Below are positions 59,483 through 64,000 of a stretch of 64,000 nucleotides of DNA, one piece after another (the stretch's first letter is position 1; the number at the start of each line of letters is the position of its first letter). The notes below the pieces were generated by a model. That model ran no database searches. It had not been told where the DNA came from and saw nothing but the letters and a program-made list of their open reading frames with translations. Source of the stretch: Ignelater luminosus (lineage: Eukaryota; Arthropoda; Insecta; Coleoptera; Elateridae); the NCBI GenBank assembly GCA_011009095.1, contig VTPC01091288.1, positions 57,688 to 121,687 of the forward strand, read 5' to 3'. The translations under genes were made by a program, and so were the position numbers.

Positions 59483-60336
59483 ATTACTTTTTAAATGATA
59501 GGTAAAATATCTTTATAATGTAATCTTTCCGGAAAATTTAGGGTTGTTTAAATTTTTATAATAATCCTTCGACATTTTTCTTGGAAATAATACAATTTTA
59601 TATGCTCTAGATTTCATATCAGTTTTAAATCATGTCTAATTTTGTTTTTTAGATGTTTGTTTAGTAATTTTGTGTTTTCAAGGTTTTTAATCGCATTTGT
59701 TAAACGGATCCTTCAGACCTAATCTTTATGTAATAATGTCATTCTTTTATTTCATGTTTGTAAATTAATAATTTCTTTATTCAACGACACCATTTAGAAC
59801 CTTTTTTTGTACGAATGTTTATTTTATTTGATTTCAAAGCATAAAAATGACTTTTGTGTTCTTATTTATAAGAGCTTTGTTTTGTTTTATAAGCTTTATT
59901 GAGGTACTGTAACGATGGGGTTCTGACTTTTAGTAATAAAGATATTATTTGATTTTGTGATTAAAGCATTGTTTATAGTTCTGAGAAACAAGAGAGAGGT
60001 TGGAGATTTATAATGTTTATTTTATTTTAAGTTGCGAAACCAATGTAGGTTCCCCAGTAAGTAAAGAGAATGCAATTTAATCTCAGGACACTATTTTTAA
60101 GTTTCTATATACAAGGTGGTATTCTGAGTGAACCCTATATACAGGGTGTTGTTTGGAAAAGATCCCATACACAGGATGTCAGCCTACGAGAAGTTGCGTG
60201 GATTCGCCGATGGTTTCTTTCTTCTATTTTCAGCTTTTGGCGCCCTGTAGGTATCTTTTTTTGGATTTTCAGTCAAAATTTAAGTTTTAGGTTTAGGTAA
60301 GAACCTATTGTTTTAGGGTCATTTGCTATTTTTGAA

Positions 60337-60348
60337 CCCCCCCCCCCC
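60337..60348. repeat. C12 homopolymer
   Basis: A run of twelve C lies in an A/T-rich context, inside the distal part of the LTR-like insertion. It is prone to length errors in sequencing. Confidence 0.9.
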
Positions 60349-60439
60349 GTCTTCGACTTCGAGCTACGAAATTGAACATCTTTCGGTTTCTGGTTTATAC
60401 GGGAATTAGGCCTCTTTTTCAGCATTTTCTCCTTACACC

Positions 60440-60919
60440 TAGTAAACCAGTATAAACTTGTATTCACCATCTGGGTGTGACTGAAAGTCGATCAAGTCCA
60501 CTCGACAATGGAAATTAAACTTCAAAGAAATTATAGGTTTTACAACAATACATTTTTTAACACCTTTCTGTTTTTGTTCACAAAGTTGGATATCATACCG
60601 AGTTACGTTTTTATATCGATTTGAAGGTTTTTTAATCATGCGGTCTCTTCCCCAATGACCGACAATAATATGAGCTTGATCTATAACATCAAATAGTTCA
60701 CTATCAGAAACGTATTAAAGGATGTTGCTCCCAGATTCTTTAACAGGAAATATAAGGTTGATTTTCTGATCCATTGTGAGAATATTATAACTTTTCTTGA
60801 AGTCGATTTCGCATTGTTAACACCTTTAATTCTGGACCTGAGTATTAAAAGAGCCAATATCCGTTTTCACTGTCATGAGATATTAGTGGTGCAAGTTTTA
60901 GAAGCAGATAAAATTCCAT
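60440..60919 (-). pseudogene. KRBA2/SCAND3-like integrase, N-terminal part
   Basis: On the minus strand the reading starts at an ATG complementary to 60917-60919 (MEFYLLLKLAPLISHDSENG). It continues through NLIFPVKESG near 60760 and LFDVIDQAHIIVGHWGRDRM near 60690-60640, an integrase zinc-finger His pair. LCEQK follows near 60583-60569, where relatives have Cys-x2-Cys and the second Cys is lost. After KCIVVKPIIS comes CRVDLIDFQSHPDGEYKFILVY (60500-60440), written here in pieces; the VDLID Asp is the first catalytic acid. The reading is cut at 60440 by the LTR-like insertion and resumes at 57621. Several stops (for example near 60715) and frame changes are present upstream of 60640. In intact relatives the product is a retroviral-type integrase, used by Ginger/Gypsy-like elements or domesticated. 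Confidence 0.82.
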
Positions 60920-61084
60920 TGTAAGTGCGTAAAAACTCAAAATGATATATCATAAACCTTTAACAATAGGAAATTGGCCTTTTTTCCGTCGATAGTATTG
61001 AAGTAGGGCATTTTAGTGTTGCTTAAATTTCAAAAACGCAAAAGCGAAAATTGGCCCTTTTAATACTCAGCTCCAGAATTAAAA
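60825..61084. repeat. Inverted repeat, ~42-bp arms
   Basis: The arm at 60825-60866 is the near-perfect reverse complement of 61041-61084. Shared core: CTTTTAATACTCAG, then TCCAGAATTAAA, read plus-strand in the second arm. The spacer is about 175 bp. The inner arm overlaps the first codons of the integrase pseudogene. Confidence 0.8.
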
Positions 61085-61260
61085 CTGTATACTGTTCATC
61101 GTCAATATAAACACAATTCATTGCATGTGGATTTTACTCTTTAATTCTGCGTAAAATCTATCTTTCATGATGGCACACTGAACAAGATTCTTGTTACGAG
61201 CACAAACAGCACGTGCGTCGCAAGCCAGCTAGCACTGCACCTCCACTACTATTTCAAATT

Positions 61261-61400
61261 ATTTTATACAATGCCGGTTATTAAATTGGCATTCTATATA
61301 ATACCTAGAAAATACATGTAATATGATTTATTTCATACAATAGCTGATGATTTTACAAATACTGTATAATACCCAGGAATTCTATACAATATCGGATTAC
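61261..61400. repeat. Cluster of TATACAAT-type motifs, partly palindromic
   Basis: TATACAATGCCGG (61265) faces GGCATTCTATATAAT (61288). Further ATACAATAGC, TGTATAATACCC and TTCTATACAATATCGG follow up to 61395. The pattern resembles subterminal binding repeats of a DNA transposon. It lies upstream of the integrase start. Confidence 0.5.
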
Positions 61401-61409
61401 ATACTTTGC

Positions 61410-63916
61410 CGGTAACGTACGTTCAGTGTCTAAATGTGGAGTACAGTTTCTGACAAAAATAATGAACACTTGACTACTGTTGTTCAAACTATTTTACGTT
61501 TACACGGGGATTTATCTTTGGGACGCACTGTAGCGCAGATCGTTAACGTCTAGCTTAGCCGATACAAAAAAAATACCTTTTTGGCCCATATACTACTTAT
61601 ACTATACCAAGTTTCACAAAAAATTGGTGAGGTACATCTCGTATATACTGAGTTATAACAACAAAGTAAATTTATCTTCTCTTAATTTTGCAATATTAGA
61701 AAAGCCGACAAAAATTATTCGTTACTGAAACAATAACTGAAATTCATTTTCTTGGATCAGAACCGCGTTTGTTTATGTGATCCTTTGCAGTGAACAGTGA
61801 GATTGATCAAAAGTCTGTTTGAAAAGTAGCATGTACAATAATGAATCCTGCAAAAAATGAGACAGCCAAAGTTCTTGGTTTGAAATTCAAGTTTTAGAGA
61901 AAATAGCGTTGCAGCAATAATTAATATTTTCTGCAGGAAATAAATCTTGCAAAAACTAAAGTAGTGTTTTAATTTCCACGAAGTTTTTCTTTGTCATTAA
62001 ACTTCTAAAGTACAACATTTAAAACTTTTTAATGACAATCATAATCACGTTAAACTCAAAGGTAGCTATGCAGCAACTGAAAGTACCCGCTCAACGTCTC
62101 GCCTTAAACAGGAGATGTATTCATCTGTAGTTTCGCGTAATATCCTACAATATTTTCACCATTTTCGGTTCAACGTACTCATTATAAAAGGATGCTTTTA
62201 GACCTTCTAACCTTTGGGCCCATTATTTTCTTCTAATGATCGTATGGAAAGTTGTTAGCAGGAAGAAATATTGTTTGTATTATCTTAGCTAAAATTTTAA
62301 TAAACGTTTGAGGTAGGCTCGCTTGTTTTTTAAATAAAAGTGATCCGTATCTTGCTTATGATAATAGAAGAAAAAAGGGAAACCTTTAAAATTAGTAGCA
62401 TAACGTTGTGAAAACAATTACGTTCTTATATTTTTAATAAAAGTTCTACGTTCCAAGAAAATAGGAGAACCTGTTTTATGTACCGTCGGAAAATTAACAA
62501 GTAAAATAGCTTGTCAACCTTTTTCAAAACGTTGAAAGATTTAATGATGCTACTAAGAGTTCTAAATTGATGGTTAAACTAGCGCTATATTTCCTCTAAT
62601 AAAACAGGCTCCTTTAAATTCATCTGTTTAAAAGGTACTTTAATGCGAAAGTAAGTACTACATTAAGATGTATTAAAACAACAAAGGTTAGATAATTTTA
62701 GTCATTTCAAATTAAATTTTAATATGTAGATCCTTTCATCTAGCCAAACTGTAGAAACTTAAACAATAAAATAAATGCGAAACGTAGTAATTCATTTGTA
62801 AACACTTCAATTTACAAATTAACACATCAAACAGCAGAACTAAACACGATCGCTTGTTTAAACTTAAGCATCATCAAATTTGTATGTAAACTTCTACACC
62901 CTTCGTCGTTAATGATACATACTACGAATCTAAAACATGTTGTGGTAAAAGTTGATTAAAATTGCAAAATTGACATCTAACAATCAGAGATGAAGGAAAT
63001 ATTCATTTTGTTATTTTAGAAACTTTCTCGCCTGCAGTACTTACACATAGCTTGATCGAGAATGTTTAAAATCGACCAAAATTGAAATGAATTTATTTAA
63101 GGGTTTTAGTATTTTCCCCAACATTTTGGAAAGTTTGGGTAGCCGCAATCTGGCCGAACCCAGGTATTAATTTATAATTACCACAAAGTTTGAGGTAGTA
63201 AGAATACTAAACATTGATGGATTATTGTGTACCTTCCCTAAAAGGTTTTATAACTAAGAAAAAAGTTTTTAATTAAACTATAATCGCTGTTGAGTAGTTT
63301 GCCTGAGAAGTTTCATAAAATCTACGTTTAGAAATTCTAATGTTGGGTGTTTAATCATTTATCTCAAAAATACAAATTACAAACTAATTTGAAATGAAGA
63401 GACCGGTTATAAGTATTTGCCGTTGAATCATCGATCACCACTTTTACATTCGTAACACAAAGGAATGCAAAACACTATTATTACCTACTATAGAACTGAA
63501 ACTACAGAGAGTACAAGAATGTTTGATGTTTCTATGCCTGAATCTCTTAGTAGGATTTATCGTACTCGTTTCATTTCAAAAGACAACTTACAGACAACTT
63601 GTTCAAAGCTTGCAGTTTTTATGTGCACTGATGAAACAACTGAGCTGTTGAAGACCAGTGGAATTTAATAACTGAAACTGCCGAATATCAACATGAAATG
63701 GATTGAAAAATCTGGTAAATTGTAACTCAATTAGAGACCTTTCAAATATTTTTAAAAACCAAAACTAGAAAAAACAGTTTCATAATCTCATTCATTTACA
63801 CAGTTTCGTTGCAGCTTTCATATTATATCTTCTTGCTGTTACAAATTCATACAGCAAACGCTGCAAATCATCTTCGAACTTTGCTAAAACGTACAGCATT
63901 GTCTGTATAATATATA
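61410..63916. other. A/T-rich region, no gene recognised
   Basis: A phrase at about 61440-61475 (TTTCTGACAAAAATAATGAA) resembles Tc1-type termini, but no transposase or partner end follows. The rest shows only short motif-less open frames, including 67 codons at 63465-63668. Confidence 0.4.
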
Positions 63917-64000
63917 GTGTGGTTCACAAGTTCCATTTTGGCTATTTATTGCCTGACTTCACCAAAAATTATGATCGAGGTGTCATTCGATTCGGAATGG
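63917..64000 (+). repeat. Dispersed repeat, copy 2 (cut by window end)
   Basis: It starts GTGTGGTTCACAAGTTCC and follows copy 1 at 46915 for all 84 bases to the window end with a few substitutions. Same orientation as copy 1. Confidence 0.85.

Larger units (their letters stand above)
57622..60437 (+). mobile_element. 2.8-kb LTR-like insertion inside the integrase pseudogene
   Basis: The insertion begins with TGTTATGTCATTTTAAAATT exactly where the integrase reading breaks (after 57621). The same sequence recurs from 59249 as TGTAATGCCATTTTAAAATT. The second copy is preceded directly by the purine tract AGAGAAGG (59241-59248), as expected for the polypurine primer before a 3' LTR. The far junction is at about 60437, where the integrase sequence resumes. 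No protease, RT or integrase frame is present between the repeats, so it is a deletion derivative or non-autonomous element. If the whole insert is one element, the 3' LTR would be about 1.19 kb and the 5' LTR internally deleted after ~236 bp. Candidate flanking duplications (ATTCCA before, ACCTAG after) match poorly. Confidence 0.65.

Noticed and set aside
61440-61475. Tc1-like terminus phrase
   Set aside because: No matching inverted end or transposase remnant could be found nearby.
1-64000. CRISPR arrays, bacterial operons, tRNA or rRNA genes
   Set aside because: No regularly spaced palindromic repeats, no ribosome-binding sites with packed genes and no cloverleaf or rRNA-like sequence were seen. 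The content is eukaryotic repeat DNA.

Overview
The window looks like intergenic DNA of an arthropod, most likely an insect. It is strongly A/T-rich, it has no operon-like gene packing, and nearly everything recognisable is an animal-type transposable element: mariner, RTE-like, Jockey/CR1-like and LOA/I-like LINEs, an LTR-like element, and multicopy integrase or unclassified families of the kind common in arthropods. I found no convincing exon of a host gene and no tRNA, rRNA or CRISPR array. I cannot name a genus.

Layout: 1.6-3.6 kb, minus-strand RTE-like LINE relic. 4.3-5.2 kb, 3' part of a mariner (family B). 5.7-6.4 kb, CR1/Jockey-like RT fragment. 10.0-11.9 kb, degenerate tandem satellite with a period near 93 bp. 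12.0-14.5 kb, RTE-clade LINE relic abutting the satellite. 14.5-16.6 kb, copy A of an unclassified ~2.1-kb element (minus). 18.4-19.7 kb, complete irritans-type mariner with perfect inverted termini and three nonsense codons. 20.95-23.3 kb, two opposed LINE relics, then a gag-like stretch of unknown origin to 24.8 kb. 25.5-25.8 kb, short unit repeated twice in tandem and once inverted. 28.3-30.0 kb, GC-richer stretch with a weak integrase-like motif. 32.7-35.4 kb, plus-strand RTE-like LINE relic. 39.5-40.7 kb, second, end-to-end copy of mariner family B. 42.9-44.6 kb, minus-strand relic of another unclassified multicopy protein family. 46.9 kb and 63.9 kb, two copies of a dispersed repeat.

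The best preserved gene-bearing element is a CR1/Jockey-type LINE at 48.5-52.6 kb. Its ORF1 (Cys-rich N-terminus, coiled coil, LINE-type C-terminal domain) and ORF2 (APE endonuclease plus reverse transcriptase) are broken only by three stop codons and two frameshifts in homopolymer runs. Copy B of the unclassified element lies at 53.8-55.85 kb, inverted relative to copy A. From 56.4 to 60.9 kb a minus-strand KRBA2/SCAND3-like integrase pseudogene is split by a 2.8-kb insertion that starts with an LTR-like repeat; a second copy of that repeat sits behind a polypurine tract. Just outside the integrase lie an inverted repeat (60.8-61.1 kb) and a cluster of TATACAAT-type motifs (61.26-61.4 kb).

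These parts do not act as a pathway. They record successive invasions and nested insertions, now mostly decayed. The least explained items are the two unclassified multicopy protein families, the satellite array, and the integrase locus with its flanking repeats. Family assignments are from motif recognition by eye, not from database searches.
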